DNA of 53,797 nt from contig NZ_JAMLFX010000001.1 of assembly GCF_023634765.1 (NCBI RefSeq), forward strand, positions 1,194,194 through 1,247,990, written 5' to 3'. The stretch comes from Pseudomonas sp. AKS31. GTDB lineage: Bacteria; Pseudomonadota; Gammaproteobacteria; Pseudomonadales; Pseudomonadaceae. The notes beneath the pieces are model-generated. The model was not told the DNA's origin. It saw nothing but the letters and a program-made list of their open reading frames with translations, and did no database searches. A program made the position numbers and the translations under genes. Each line of letters begins with the position of its first letter. Position 1 is the first letter of the stretch. Positions 1 to 12,325 of the stretch are shown piece after piece.

Positions 1-3000
1 GGTCTTCGACAACTCCGACGGCACCTTGCTCGGCGAATACGCGGCCTACGCGGAGATTTCCATCCGCCGTAAAGTCACCCGCGACAGCCAGACTACTTAT
101 TACCTCAACGGCACCAAATGCCGTCGTCGCGACATCACCGATATCTTCCTCGGCACCGGCCTCGGCCCGCGCAGCTACTCGATCATCGAGCAGGGGATGA
201 TCTCCAAGCTGATCGAATCCAAGCCCGAAGACCTGCGTAACTTCATCGAAGAAGCTGCCGGCATCTCGAAATATAAAGAGCGCCGCCGCGAGACTGAAAA
301 CCGTATCCGCCGCACGCACGAAAACCTCGCGCGTCTGACTGACCTGCGCGAAGAGCTCGAACGGCAACTCGAACGTCTGCACCGCCAGGCCGAAGCGGCG
401 AAGAAGTACCAGGAATTCAAAGCCGAAGAACGCCAGCTCAAGGCGCAACTGTCGGCCTTGCGCTGGCAGGATCTCAACGATCAGGTCGGTCAGCGCGAGT
501 CGATCATCGGTACCCAGGAAATCAGCTTCGAAGCGCTGGTCGCTGAGCAGCGCAATGCGGATGCGGCCATCGAACGTCTGCGCGACGGTCACCATGACCT
601 GTCCGAACGCTTCAATCTGGTGCAGGGGCGCTTCTATTCGGTCGGCGGCGACATCGCCCGGGTCGAGCAAAGTATCCAGCATGGCCAGCAACGTCTGCGG
701 CAGTTGCAGGACGATTTGAAAGAAGCCGAGCGCGCGCGTCTGGAAACCGAATCCCATCTGGGCCACGACCGCACGTTGCTGCTGACCCTCGGCGAAGAGC
801 TGGACCTGCTCACCCCCGAGCAGGAAGTCACCAGCGCCGCCGCCGAAGAGGCCGCCGCTGCGCTGGAAGATTCCGAAAGCGTCATGCACGGCTGGCAGGA
901 GCAGTGGGACGCCTTCAACCTGACCGCCGCCGAACCGCGCCGGCAGGCCGAAGTGCAGCAGTCGCGCATCCAGCAGTTGGAAACCAGCATGGAACGCCTC
1001 GCTGATCGACAAAAGCGTCTCGGCGAAGAGCGCGCGTTGCTCTCGGCTGACCCGGAAGACGCGGCGATCATGGAGCTCAATGAGCAGCTCGCCGAGTCCG
1101 AAGCGACCCTCGAAGATTTGCAGACCAGCGAAGAAGCGCAGGTCGAAAAGCTTGAACAACTGCGCCAGGAATTGCAGCAAGCGCTGACCGCGCAGCAACA
1201 GGCGCAGGGCGATTTGCAGCGCCTCAACGGTCGCCTGGCTTCTCTGGAAGCTTTGCAGCAAGCCGCGCTCGATCCGGGCACCGGCACCGCCGAATGGCTG
1301 AAGGAACACAACCTCGCCGAGCGCCCGCGTCTGGCCGAAGGCCTGAAGGTCGAGGCCGGTTGGGAGCTGGCGGTGGAAACCGTGCTCGGTGCCGATCTGC
1401 AAGCGGTGCTGGTCGACGATTTCAACGGTTTTGATTTATCCGGTTTCACTCAAGGCGATCTGCGCCTGCTCAGCCCGGCCAGCGATGGCGTGCGGATTGC
1501 GGGCAGTTTGCTCGACAAGGTCGACGCGCAGATCGATCTGTCGCCGTGGCTCGGTCAGGTCAAGCCGGTCGACAGCCTTGAGCAGGCCTTGGCCTTGCGC
1601 GGGCAGTTGAGCGCTGGCGAGAGCCTGATCAGCCGCGACGGTTACTGGGTCGGCCGGCACTTCCTGCGCGTGCGCCGGGCCAGCGAAGCGGAGAGCGGCA
1701 TGCTCGCTCGTGGTCAGGAAATCGAAGCGCTGCACCTTGAGCGCGAAGAGAAAGAAGCTACGGTCGAGGCCATGGAAACTCGTCTGCAAACCCTGCGTGC
1801 GCAACAGCGCCAGCAGGAAAACGGTCGCGAGCATTTGCGCCGTTTGCTGCAAGACGAAGCGCGTCAGCAAGGTGAGCTGAAAGCTCAGTTGTCCGCCGGC
1901 AAAGCCAAGGCCGAACAGCTGACTTTGCGTCGTACGCGCCTCGATGAGGAGCTGGTCGAGCTCGGCGAACAACGCGAACTCGAGCACGAACAGATCGGCG
2001 AAGCGCGCATGCAATTGCAGGAAGCGCTGGATGCCATGGCGCTGGACACCGAGCAGCGCGAGTTACTGCTGGCTCAGCGCGACAGCCTGCGCGAACGCCT
2101 CGACCGCGTGCGTCAGGAAGCGCGGCAGCACAAGGATCATGCCCACCAATTGGCCGTGCGTCTTGGCTCGTTGCGCGCGCAGCACGACTCCACGCGCCAG
2201 GCGCTGGAACGTCTGGAAATGCAGGCCGAGCGCCTGACCGAAAAGCGCGAGCAGTTGAGTCTGAATCTGGAGGAGGGCGAGGCACCGCTGGAAGAGCTGC
2301 GCCTGAAACTCGAAGAACTGCTCGACAAGCGCATGACCGTCGACGAAGAACTGAAAACCGCGCAGATCGCGCTGGAAGATGCCGACCGTGAACTGCGCGA
2401 CGCAGAAAAACGCCGGACTCAGGCCGAGCAGCAGTCGCAACTGATTCGCGGCCAACTCGAACAGCAACGCATGGAATGGCAAGCCCTGACCGTGCGCCGC
2501 AAGGCGTTGCAGGATCAATTGCTCGAAGACGGCTACGATCTCAACGGCGTGCTCGCGACCTTGACAGCTCAAGCCAGTGAACGCGAAGCCGAGGAAGAAC
2601 TCGAACGCATCAATGCGCGGATTCAGCGCCTGGGCGCGATCAACCTCGCGGCCATCGACGAATACACGCAACAGTCCGAGCGTAAACGTTATCTGGATGC
2701 GCAGGACGCCGATCTGGTCGAAGCGCTGGAGACCCTGGAAAACGTCATTCGCAAGATCGACAAGGAAACCCGCAACCGCTTCAAAGATACCTTTGATCAG
2801 ATCAATGGCGGTTTACAGGCGCTTTTCCCGAAAGTTTTCGGTGGTGGGCGCGCGTATTTGGAACTGACGGGCGAAGATCTACTCGATACAGGGGTAACGA
2901 TCATGGCGCAGCCGCCCGGGAAGAAGAACAGCACCATCCATTTGCTCTCCGGCGGGGAGAAAGCCCTGACCGCACTGGCACTGGTTTTTGCCATCTTCAA

Positions 3001-3244
3001 ATTGAACCCGGCGCCGTTCTGCATGCTCGATGAGGTTGACGCGCCACTGGATGACGCTAACGTTGGACGCTACGCACGCTTGGTCAAAGAGATGTCGCAG
3101 ACCGTGCAGTTCATCTACATCACCCATAACAAGATCGCCATGGAAATGGCCGAGCAGTTGATGGGCGTAACGATGCATGAACCGGGTTGTTCGCGACTGG
3201 TAGCGGTGGATGTCGAGGAGGCGATGGCGATGGTGGACGCCTGA
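1..3244 (+). CDS. smc: Chromosome segregation protein SMC (5' end outside window)
   Basis: This is a structural maintenance of chromosomes ATPase, which organises and compacts the chromosome as a dimer together with Scp-type partners. The reading frame is already open at base 2, so the N-terminal Walker A region lies upstream of the window and about 1080 residues are seen. After the head come a long heptad-rich coiled coil, a globular hinge (about residues 420-530 of the visible part, around VETVLGADLQAVLVDDF), a returning coiled coil, and the C-terminal head. The head has the ABC signature LLSGGEKALTALAL, Walker B FCMLDEVDAPLDD and the switch histidine in YITHNK. Family and order are unambiguous. 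In pseudomonads smc is followed by zipA and ligA, as here. Confidence 0.97.
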   Translation, partial: VFDNSDGTLLGEYAAYAEISIRRKVTRDSQTTYYLNGTKCRRRDITDIFLGTGLGPRSYSIIEQGMISKLIESKPEDLRNFIEEAAGISKYKERRRETENRIRRTHENLARLTDLREELERQLERLHRQAEAAKKYQEFKAEERQLKAQLSALRWQDLNDQVGQRESIIGTQEISFEALVAEQRNADAAIERLRDGHHDLSERFNLVQGRFYSVGGDIARVEQSIQHGQQRLRQLQDDLKEAERARLETESHLGHDRTLLLTLGEELDLLTPEQEVTSAAAEEAAAALEDSESVMHGWQEQWDAFNLTAAEPRRQAEVQQSRIQQLETSMERLADRQKRLGEERALLSADPEDAAIMELNEQLAESEATLEDLQTSEEAQVEKLEQLRQELQQALTAQQQAQGDLQRLNGRLASLEALQQAALDPGTGTAEWLKEHNLAERPRLAEGLKVEAGWELAVETVLGADLQAVLVDDFNGFDLSGFTQGDLRLLSPASDGVRIAGSLLDKVDAQIDLSPWLGQVKPVDSLEQALALRGQLSAGESLISRDGYWVGRHFLRVRRASEAESGMLARGQEIEALHLEREEKEATVEAMETRLQTLRAQQRQQENGREHLRRLLQDEARQQGELKAQLSAGKAKAEQLTLRRTRLDEELVELGEQRELEHEQIGEARMQLQEALDAMALDTEQRELLLAQRDSLRERLDRVRQEARQHKDHAHQLAVRLGSLRAQHDSTRQALERLEMQAERLTEKREQLSLNLEEGEAPLEELRLKLEELLDKRMTVDEELKTAQIALEDADRELRDAEKRRTQAEQQSQLIRGQLEQQRMEWQALTVRRKALQDQLLEDGYDLNGVLATLTAQASEREAEEELERINARIQRLGAINLAAIDEYTQQSERKRYLDAQDADLVEALETLENVIRKIDKETRNRFKDTFDQINGGLQALFPKVFGGGRAYLELTGEDLLDTGVTIMAQPPGKKNSTIHLLSGGEKALTALALVFAIFKLNPAPFCMLDEVDAPLDDANVGRYARLVKEMSQTVQFIYITHNKIAMEMAEQLMGVTMHEPGCSRLVAVDVEEAMAMVDA

Positions 3245-3504
3245 GCCAGCGTGGTGTCGGAAAGGTAATTGGGGGTTGTAGGACTTTTTTACCGGGGCTC
3301 GACTTGCTGGCCAATCGACATATTCGCGCAAGCCAATGAGACAGACGGTGTAAAGTTGTCTTTGGTCGTGCTAGTTTAATGTCAATTTTTCGTATACGTG
3401 GGCAAAACGCCTGTCAGAACATAGAGTTGGCGCCACGTTTTAAAGCGGTTTGCACAATGTAAACCCCTTATTTTTCAGCATTTTTTATAGAGGCACGGGA
3501 TTAC
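3245..3504. other. smc-zipA intergenic region
   Basis: No gene is seen in these 260 bases. The second half is AT-richer than its surroundings and probably contains the zipA promoter, but no convincing -35/-10 pair was identified. An AGAGGC-type ribosome binding site lies just before the zipA start. Confidence 0.5.
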
Positions 3505-4368
3505 ATGGAAATCGGTCTGCGCGAGTGGCTGATCGTCATCGGCATCATTGTGATAGCCGGTATTCTTTTCGATGGCTGGCGCCGTATGCGCGGCGGCAAG
3601 GGAAAACTGAAATTCCGTCTTGACCGAAGTCTGTCCAACCTGCCGGACGAGGACACCAGCGCTGAGCTGTTGGGCCCGGCTCGCGTGCTGGACACTCATA
3701 AAGAGCCGCAATTGGATGAACACGATCTGCCGTCGGTGAGCATGCCGGACCGCGAAGCACGCGAGCCTCGCGAATCGGGTTCGAAACGTGGCAAGCGTGG
3801 CAGCAACGGCCCGGCTCAGGGCGACCTGAACCTCGACCTGGATCTGGACGGCGGCCCGAGCTTCAGCAGCCGTGACGACGATTTTGTTGAAGGCAGCAAG
3901 CCTGCGCCAGCGGTGGCCGACAAGGATCAGCCACAAGCTGAGGAAGTCCTGGTGATCAGCGTGATTTGCCGTGACGCCGCTGGCTTCAAAGGCCCGGCGC
4001 TGTTGCAGAACATTCTCGAAAGCGGTCTGCGTTTCGGCGAGATGGATATTTTCCACCGTCACGAAAGCATGGCCGGCAACGGTGAAGTGCTGTTCTCCAT
4101 GGCCAATGCGGTCAAGCCGGGCATCTTCGATCTGGACGACATCGACCATTTCAGCACCCCGGCGGTGAGCTTCTTCCTCGGCCTGCCAGGCCCGCGTCAT
4201 CCGAAGCAAGCCTTCGACGTGATGGTGGCCGCCGCTCGCAAGCTGTCGCAGGAGCTGAACGGCGAACTGAAAGATGACCAGCGCAGCGTCCTCACCGCGC
4301 AGACCATCGAACACTACCGTCAGCGCATTGTTGAATTCGAACGCCGCGCATTGACCCAGAAGCGCTAA
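3505..4368 (+). CDS. zipA: Cell division protein ZipA
   Basis: ZipA is an inner-membrane anchor that ties the FtsZ ring to the membrane and supports septal ring assembly. The 287-residue protein begins with a short periplasmic segment and one N-terminal membrane helix ([18 protein letters not shown], about residues 8-25). A charged and proline/glycine-rich linker follows to about residue 140, and then a globular C-terminal FtsZ-binding domain (from about [15 protein letters not shown] to the end). The layout and length fit the Pseudomonas family. It lies between smc and ligA, its usual place. A REP pair and a terminator hairpin follow it. Confidence 0.95.
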   Translation: MEIGLREWLIVIGIIVIAGILFDGWRRMRGGKGKLKFRLDRSLSNLPDEDTSAELLGPARVLDTHKEPQLDEHDLPSVSMPDREAREPRESGSKRGKRGSNGPAQGDLNLDLDLDGGPSFSSRDDDFVEGSKPAPAVADKDQPQAEEVLVISVICRDAAGFKGPALLQNILESGLRFGEMDIFHRHESMAGNGEVLFSMANAVKPGIFDLDDIDHFSTPAVSFFLGLPGPRHPKQAFDVMVAAARKLSQELNGELKDDQRSVLTAQTIEHYRQRIVEFERRALTQKR

Positions 4369-4377
4369 GGCCTGATC

Positions 4378-6871
<2,494 letters not shown>

Positions 6872-6982
6872 GATCAAAAGATCGCAGCCTGCGGCAGCTC
6901 CTACAGGGTTAATGTTCCACCACGATAACGCGGGTGTTCACTGATCTCCTGTAGGAGCTGCCGAAGGCTGCGATCTTTTGAT
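6872..6982. repeat. REP inverted pair (GATCGCAGCC family)
   Basis: Opposed REP arms (AAAAGATCGCAGCCTGCGGC ... GCCGAAGGCTGCGATCTTTT) are separated by about 55 bases. The pair begins directly after the ligA stop codon. Confidence 0.9.
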
Positions 6983-7057
6983 TTTTCCACGCAGAGCGTT
7001 GGAACGATCAACCCGCGAGAATGATCTAGTCTTGGCAAGCCCCAGGGAGAGATCGCC

Positions 7058-8221
7058 ATGCACCGCTTTTTCGAGCAGCTCAGTTCCCGCATCATCGCGC
7101 CGTTTATGGGCGAGTCCTCACGCAACAGCAAAGTCTGGCCGTGCCGCTGCGGCCAGTCGCTGTTCTTTCGCAACAGCCAGTGCCTGGCCTGCAACGCATT
7201 GCTTGGTTATCAACCCGAAGAAAGTCGCCTGACTTCGCTGCAACCGGGGCCATACGAGGGCACCTGGACGCTCGACGCTGACCCCGAGGCCGGGCTGTTC
7301 CGCCGCTGCGCCAACCTCGATACAGCTGCCGCGTGCAACTGGCTGCTGCCGGCCAACGATCACGACAGCCTGTGCATCGCTTGCAGCCTCAACCGCACCA
7401 TCCCCGACCTGTCCACCCCGGACAACCCCGAGCGTTGGCGCAAAGTCGAAATCGCCAAGCGCCGCCTCGTTGCGCAATTGATCACCCTCGGCCTGCAAGT
7501 CATCCCGAAAACCGTCGATGAAGACACCGGGCTGGCGTTCGACTTCATTGGCGTCGACCTCGAAGGCAACGCGCCGATGACCGGCCACGCCAATGGCCTG
7601 ATCACCCTAGACATCAAGGAAGCCGACGACGCCCATCGCGAGCAGGTGAGGGCGGCGATGCACGAACCCTACCGCACACTGCTCGGGCATTTTCGTCATG
7701 AGGTCGGGCATTACTACTGGGATCGCCTGATCGCCAACGGCCCCTGGCTCGATTCATTCCGCAGTCTGTTCGGCGATGAACGCGCCAGTTACGCCGAAGC
7801 GCTCGATCGTCACTATCAACAAGGCGCACCGCTGGACTGGCCGCAGCATTACGTCAGCGCCTACGCAACCATGCATCCGTGGGAAGACTGGGCGGAAACC
7901 TGGGCGCATTACCTGCACATGATGGACGCGGTGGACACGGCGCTGGGCTTTGGCATGAGCGCGCGGGAAATGGATTTTGATTACCAGCCGTTTCCCACCA
8001 GCACGCTGTACGACCCGGAGCATCCCGGCGGCGCGGCTTTTTTGTCGTTCGTCAACGCATGGATTGAACTGGCCGGGATGCTCAATGAGTTGTCACGGAG
8101 CATGGGCCAGCCGGATTTCTATCCGTTCGTATTGCCGGCGCCGGCGATTGCCAAACTGCACTTTATTCATCTGGTGATCCAGCAGGCGGGCGGCAGGGCG
8201 GATGAAGTTCTGGCCCTGTAG
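7058..8221 (+). CDS. Putative zinc-ribbon / zinc metallopeptidase
   Basis: The 387-residue protein has an N-terminal zinc ribbon (CRCGQSLFF ... CLACNALLGY, about residues 29-49), a second cysteine set (CANLDTAAACNW ... CIACSLNRTIPD) and a downstream metallopeptidase signature HEVGH inside HFRHEVGHYYWDRL, followed by a conserved acidic/aromatic region (PWEDWAETWAHYLHMMD). This matches the Pfam zinc-ribbon plus 'putative zinc-binding metallopeptidase' (Peptidase_Mx) architecture. The substrate is unknown. No signal peptide is seen, so it is probably cytoplasmic. A GAGAGA ribosome binding site precedes the ATG. It stands alone between ligA and the SRP RNA gene. Confidence 0.85.
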   Translation: MHRFFEQLSSRIIAPFMGESSRNSKVWPCRCGQSLFFRNSQCLACNALLGYQPEESRLTSLQPGPYEGTWTLDADPEAGLFRRCANLDTAAACNWLLPANDHDSLCIACSLNRTIPDLSTPDNPERWRKVEIAKRRLVAQLITLGLQVIPKTVDEDTGLAFDFIGVDLEGNAPMTGHANGLITLDIKEADDAHREQVRAAMHEPYRTLLGHFRHEVGHYYWDRLIANGPWLDSFRSLFGDERASYAEALDRHYQQGAPLDWPQHYVSAYATMHPWEDWAETWAHYLHMMDAVDTALGFGMSAREMDFDYQPFPTSTLYDPEHPGGAAFLSFVNAWIELAGMLNELSRSMGQPDFYPFVLPAPAIAKLHFIHLVIQQAGGRADEVLAL

Positions 8222-8287
8222 GCGCTGGCACAGGCTGCGATCTTTATGTCCTTGAACCCGTTCATATTTTTATTCTGCAACCAACGG

Positions 8288-8315
8288 TTGTAACTTCGTC
8301 TCAGATAGGTACAAT
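8288..8315 (+). promoter_or_regulatory. Sigma-70 promoter of the SRP RNA gene
   Basis: The -35 TTGTAA (8288-8293) and -10 TACAAT (8310-8315) are separated by 16 bases. This places the start of transcription near 8322, shortly before the 4.5S RNA body. Confidence 0.65.
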
Positions 8316-8347
8316 GGCGCGGCTCGCCGACAGGCAAGCGTCGTTAT

Positions 8348-8457
8348 GGTGACCCCATCGGTCCCCCCGCAACGATTACCCGTGAACCTGGTCAGAGCCG
8401 GAAGGCAGCAGCCACAGCGGGAACATTGTGTGCCGGGGTGTGGCTGGTGGGGTTACC
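8348..8457 (+). ncRNA. ffs: 4.5S signal recognition particle RNA
   Basis: This is the RNA of the bacterial signal recognition particle, which works with Ffh to target membrane proteins. The conserved apical region is present (CCTGGTCAGAGCCGGAAGGC with the GGAA tetraloop, then AGCAGCCACAGCGG), as is the return strand TGTGTGCCGGGGTGTGGCTG. The ends pair (GGTGACCCC at 8348 with GGGGTTACC ending 8457). Its position upstream of dnaX is usual in Pseudomonas. The mature ends are inferred from pairing and could differ by a few bases. Confidence 0.95.
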
Positions 8458-8490
8458 ACCTTAACGAACAATCGAACGCTTCAAACAGAA

Positions 8491-8521
8491 CTGCATGGGT
8501 TTCGCCCACTGCGGTTTTTTT
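8491..8521 (+). terminator. Terminator of the SRP RNA gene
   Basis: GCATGGG / TTTCG / CCCACTGC forms a stem with one bulged base and is followed by GG and a run of seven T. Confidence 0.75.
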
Positions 8522-8572
8522 GTGCCTGCGATTTACCAAATCGACACAAATCCCATCCGTTGATTAGGAATC

Positions 8573-8661
8573 TGTGGGAGCTGGCTTGCCAGCGATAGCG
8601 GTGGGTCAGGTTCATCTATTTGACTGAAAATCTGCAATCGCTGGCAAGCCAGCTCCCACAA
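8573..8661. repeat. REP inverted pair (GGGAGCTGGCTTGCCAGCGA family)
   Basis: TGTGGGAGCTGGCTTGCCAG and its reverse complement flank a spacer of about 45 bases. A second copy of this family is at 48414-48512. Confidence 0.9.
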
Positions 8662-8663
8662 GG

Positions 8664-9413
8664 TTATGGGGCGTTGTCGGAGTGGCCGGTGTAGAGCCGG
8701 ATAATCTCATCAATCTCCCCCGACATTTTCATCCGCAGTAACGTGCGCAGTATCCGTTGCACCGGCACCTGCGGATCATTCCTCACATAACAACCGACCT
8801 TCTGCTCCTGCAACACCGCTACCCCTTGCAGTTGTTGCTCCGGCATCAATCGCTGATTGAACCAGTCCAGCGTCCACTGGTTGCTCACCGCATAGCGATA
8901 ACGCCCGGCCAGCAGTTTTTCCAGCACCTGCTCCTGATTACGCGCATCTTCGCGTTGTAGTCGGTCGGCATCGAACAGCGGTTGCAGAGTCGGGTAGGTG
9001 TAGCCAAGAACGGTGCCGATGGCTTGGCGGGGCAGGTGCGCGGGGTTGGCGCTGGCGGGTTGATCTTTGCGGCTGACCAGCAGATCACGCTGAAACAGCA
9101 GCGGAATGCTCCAGATGTAATCCCCCGACTGATTCGGCAGCCACGACTGCGCGGCATAGCAGCGCACGTCGATATCGCCGTGTTCCATGGCGGTCTGCAC
9201 GCGGGCGCGGGGCAGGACGCTAAATTCGGCCGGAACGCCGACCTGGGTGGCCAGGCTGAGCATCAGGTCGTAGAGGATGCCCTGGGTCGGGCGCCCGCGT
9301 TCGAATTGCACCATCGGCATCGCCCAGCTGTCGGGCATGGCGAAGCGCAACGGGGCTTCCGCTGCCGTTACGCTCAGACTGATTCCCAGCAACGCCCCCA
9401 CGGCCCACCGCAT
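8664..9413 (-). CDS. Periplasmic solute-binding protein (SBP family 3-like)
   Basis: The 249-residue protein has an N-terminal signal peptide (WAVGALLGISLSVTAAEA, cleavage near residue 18-20). The mature part resembles amino-acid-type ABC substrate-binding proteins (PLRFAMPDSWAMPMVQF; GILYDLMLSLATQVG; later DIDVRCYAAQSWLPNQSGDYIW). No permease or ATPase gene is nearby, so it may be an orphan binding protein or a sensor-like module; the ligand is unknown. It is transcribed towards the SRP RNA and diverges from dnaX, with about 145 bases between the starts. Confidence 0.75.
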   Translation of the reverse strand: MRWAVGALLGISLSVTAAEAPLRFAMPDSWAMPMVQFERGRPTQGILYDLMLSLATQVGVPAEFSVLPRARVQTAMEHGDIDVRCYAAQSWLPNQSGDYIWSIPLLFQRDLLVSRKDQPASANPAHLPRQAIGTVLGYTYPTLQPLFDADRLQREDARNQEQVLEKLLAGRYRYAVSNQWTLDWFNQRLMPEQQLQGVAVLQEQKVGCYVRNDPQVPVQRILRTLLRMKMSGEIDEIIRLYTGHSDNAP

Positions 9414-9558
9414 AAACGCTCCGGTAATTCCCGATCCCGAGCCGATAAAAGCCTCTGCTCATGCAGCTTAGCCATATTAGACGAGGACACCGGATGCAAT
9501 TTTGCCCTTGCTCCGCTAGCATTAGCCGCTTCAGCTTCCTTCGTTGCGACGGTTTTCG

Positions 9559-11655
9559 ATGAGTTATCAGGTTCTTGCACGTAAATGGCGTCCGCGCTCG
9601 TTCCGCGAAATGGTCGGCCAGACCCATGTGCTCAAGGCTCTGATCAATGCCTTGGACAGCCAGCGGCTGCACCACGCGTACCTGTTCACCGGTACGCGCG
9701 GGGTGGGTAAAACCACGATTGCGCGGATCATTGCCAAATGCCTGAACTGTGAGACAGGTATCACTTCCAGCCCCTGCGGCGAGTGCTCGGTGTGCCGTGA
9801 GATTGACGAAGGGCGCTTTGTCGACCTGATCGAGATCGACGCCGCGAGCCGCACCAAGGTCGAAGACACTCGCGAACTGCTCGACAACGTGCAGTACGCC
9901 CCAAGCCGTGGGCGCTTCAAGGTCTACCTGATCGACGAAGTGCACATGCTTTCCAGCCATTCCTTCAATGCGCTGCTGAAAACCCTCGAAGAGCCGCCGC
10001 CGTACGTCAAGTTCATCCTGGCGACCACGGATCCGCAGAAACTTCCGGCAACGATTTTGTCGCGCTGCCTGCAGTTCTCGCTGAAGAACATGACGCCGGA
10101 GCGTGTGGTCGAGCATTTGACCCACGTACTGACCGCCGAAAACGTGCCGTTCGAAGACGATGCACTGTGGTTGCTCGGTCGCGCCGCTGACGGTTCGATG
10201 CGTGATGCCATGAGCCTCACCGATCAGGCGATTGCCTTCGGTGAAGGCAAGGTTCTGGCCACCGACGTGCGAGCAATGCTTGGCACGCTGGATCATGGTC
10301 AGGTCTATGACGTCCTGCATTCATTGATCGAAGGTGACGCCAAGGCGTTGCTCGAAGCCGTGCGTCACCTGGCCGAACAAGGTCCGGACTGGAACGGCGT
10401 GCTCTCGGAAATTCTCAACGTGCTGCACCGCGTGGCGATCGCTCAGGCGTTGCCGGAAGGTGTCGACAATGGCCATGGCGACCGCGATCGCGTGTTGGCA
10501 CTGGCGCAGGCCTTGCCGGCCGAAGACGTGCAGTTCTATTACCAGATGGGCCTGATCGGCCGCCGCGATTTGCCGCTGGCGCCGGATCCGCGCGGTGGCT
10601 TCGAAATGGTCCTGCTGCGGATGCTCGCGTTCCGGCCCGCCGATACCGCGGACGCCCCGAGGCAACCGCTAAAGCCAGTGGGGATCAGCCAGGCCACAGT
10701 TGATTCCGCAAACTCCGTGGCTGCCGCGCCTGAACCTGCGCCGGTAGTCGCTGCGGCGGTTGCGCCGGCTCCAGCGCCGGCACCTGTTGCAACCCCTGCA
10801 CCGGCTCCCGAGCCGGCGCCGGTTGCTCCCGTTGCTGCACCAGAACCTGAACCTGAACCTGCGCCAGTCGTTGCCGAGGCCGTCGTCGACCTGCCGTGGA
10901 ATGACCCGGTAGAGCCCGAGGCTGACCCCGAACCTGCACAGCAACCCGCCGTCGAACCGGTTCTGGAAACCACCGCCGAGCAGCCCGAGTTGCCGCCGAT
11001 GCCGCTGCCGACCCCGGACAGCGTCGTGCCGGAGGCTCCAGAATGGGCCGCCGCACCGATTCCCGAGCCGTCGGTCGCCGACGTTGATGCCGCCACACCG
11101 GGCATTGACCTGGACGACGAACCGCCGCTGGATGAGGATTACATCGAGCCGGACATCGATTCGGCCTACAGCTACCTCGACGAACTGGCCAGCGAACACG
11201 CCGCCGAACCAGCCCCGGAGCCCGAGCCAGAACCGGCTGCGGCGCCGGCCACAGGTCTGGCCTTGCAATGGCTGGAACTGTTCCCGAAACTGCCGATCTC
11301 CGGCATGACCGGCAGCATCGCCGCCAACTGCACGTTGATCGCGGTCGATGGCGACCATTGGCTGATGCACCTCGATCCGGCGCATAGCGCTTTGTTCAAC
11401 GCCACGCAGCAGCGACGTCTGAACGACGCGTTGAACCAGTTCCACGGTCGTACGCTGAGCCTGACCATCGAGCTGATCAAGCCCGAGCAGGAAACCCCGG
11501 CGCAAGCCGCCTCCCGCCGGCGCGCCAACCGTCAGCGCGAGGCGGAAGAGTCGATCCACGGCGATCCGTTCATCCAGCAGATGGTTCAGCAGTTCGGCGC
11601 GGTGGTGCGACACGATACTATTGAACCTGTCGACGCCTTGGTCGCCCAAGGCTAA
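9559..11655 (+). CDS. dnaX: DNA polymerase III subunits gamma/tau
   Basis: DnaX is the clamp-loader ATPase that opens and loads the beta clamp and, as tau, couples polymerases to the helicase. The start at ATG (MSYQVLARKWRP) is the usual one; the upstream TTG would add five residues. Of 698 residues, the N-terminal AAA+ domain has Walker A GTRGVGKTT (K51), a zinc site (CLNCETG ... CGECSVC), Walker B VYLIDEVHML and the sensor region ATTDPQKLPATILSRC. A long Ala/Pro/Glu-rich linker (about residues 380-560) leads to the C-terminal tau domain. No A-AAA-AAG slippery heptamer was seen, so the gamma form, if made, is not explained here. Confidence 0.96.
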   Translation: MSYQVLARKWRPRSFREMVGQTHVLKALINALDSQRLHHAYLFTGTRGVGKTTIARIIAKCLNCETGITSSPCGECSVCREIDEGRFVDLIEIDAASRTKVEDTRELLDNVQYAPSRGRFKVYLIDEVHMLSSHSFNALLKTLEEPPPYVKFILATTDPQKLPATILSRCLQFSLKNMTPERVVEHLTHVLTAENVPFEDDALWLLGRAADGSMRDAMSLTDQAIAFGEGKVLATDVRAMLGTLDHGQVYDVLHSLIEGDAKALLEAVRHLAEQGPDWNGVLSEILNVLHRVAIAQALPEGVDNGHGDRDRVLALAQALPAEDVQFYYQMGLIGRRDLPLAPDPRGGFEMVLLRMLAFRPADTADAPRQPLKPVGISQATVDSANSVAAAPEPAPVVAAAVAPAPAPAPVATPAPAPEPAPVAPVAAPEPEPEPAPVVAEAVVDLPWNDPVEPEADPEPAQQPAVEPVLETTAEQPELPPMPLPTPDSVVPEAPEWAAAPIPEPSVADVDAATPGIDLDDEPPLDEDYIEPDIDSAYSYLDELASEHAAEPAPEPEPEPAAAPATGLALQWLELFPKLPISGMTGSIAANCTLIAVDGDHWLMHLDPAHSALFNATQQRRLNDALNQFHGRTLSLTIELIKPEQETPAQAASRRRANRQREAEESIHGDPFIQQMVQQFGAVVRHDTIEPVDALVAQG

Positions 11656-11667
11656 TAACTGAAGGTG

Positions 11668-11697
11668 CCCGGCCTCGCTGGCCGGACGCTGTTTTGA
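11668..11697 (+). other. Hairpin between dnaX and ybaB
   Basis: CCGGCC-TCGCT-GGCCGG is a perfect 6-bp stem followed by ACGCTGTTTTG. The T tract is weak and offset, so this is at best an attenuating hairpin between two genes that look co-transcribed. Confidence 0.4.
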
Positions 11698-11722
11698 TCC
11701 AAGTACTTTTGAGGTGATTCCC

Positions 11723-12061
11723 ATGATGAAAGGTGGCATGGCCGGCCTGATGAAGCAGGCGCAGCAGATGCAGGAAAAAATGGCCAAGATGCAGGAAGAA
11801 CTGGCCAACGCCGAAGTCACCGGTAAGGCCGGCGGCGATATGGTCACCGTGGTGATGACCGGTCGTCACGACGTCAAAAGCGTGAGCATCGACCCAAGCC
11901 TGGTCGAAGGCATGAGCGAAGACGACAAAGAGATGCTGGAAGCGGTCATTGCCTCTGCCGTCAACGACGCTGTGCGCAAGATCGAAAAGAACAGCCAGGA
12001 CAAAATGGGCAACATGACCGCCGGCATGAACCTGCCGGCCGGTATGAAACTGCCATTCTGA
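11723..12061 (+). CDS. YbaB/EbfC family nucleoid-associated protein
   Basis: The 112-residue protein opens with a methionine/lysine/glutamine-rich helix ([20 protein letters not shown]) and continues with the YbaB core ([20 protein letters not shown] ... [19 protein letters not shown]). Members are small dimeric DNA-binding proteins that coat the nucleoid. The start is chosen at the first of two adjacent ATG codons behind a GAGGTGA ribosome binding site; an upstream GTG is less likely. The dnaX-ybaB-recR neighbourhood is conserved in gammaproteobacteria, although here an oxidoreductase gene is inserted before recR. Confidence 0.95.
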   Translation: MMKGGMAGLMKQAQQMQEKMAKMQEELANAEVTGKAGGDMVTVVMTGRHDVKSVSIDPSLVEGMSEDDKEMLEAVIASAVNDAVRKIEKNSQDKMGNMTAGMNLPAGMKLPF

Positions 12062-12093
12062 TTCGCCATTCGGCGGCAGATGAGCTACACAAA

Positions 12094-12121
12094 ATGCCAG
12101 GCATTGCGCCTGGCATTTTTG
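12094..12121 (+). terminator. Terminator after ybaB
   Basis: ATGCCAGGC / ATTGC / GCCTGGCAT forms a perfect 9-bp stem followed by TTTTTGTTT. Confidence 0.9.
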
Positions 12122-12159
12122 TTTCTGACTCTTGGAAGTGCGGTGTCTTTGAGGTCGCC

Positions 12160-12225
12160 TTCGCGAGCAGGCTCGCTCCCACAGGGAAATGCATTCCAAA
12201 GGTGGGAGCGAGCCTGCTCGCGAAT
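12160..12225. repeat. REP inverted pair (CGCGAGCAGGCTCGCTCCCA family)
   Basis: TTCGCGAGCAGGCTCGCTCC and its reverse complement flank about 25 bases. The same family recurs at 45053 and 45589. Confidence 0.9.
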
Positions 12226-12325
12226 GAACTCACCTCGTTACAACTGAATAAACATCGAACGCGCAAAAGCCTCAACGGTCTGCTCCCTATACCCGCTGAA
12301 TTCACACTTCACAGGAGACGCTGAC

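Noticed and set aside
10620..10720. Programmed frameshift site in dnaX as in E. coli
   Set aside because: No A-AAA-AAG or similar slippery heptamer is present near the domain III end.
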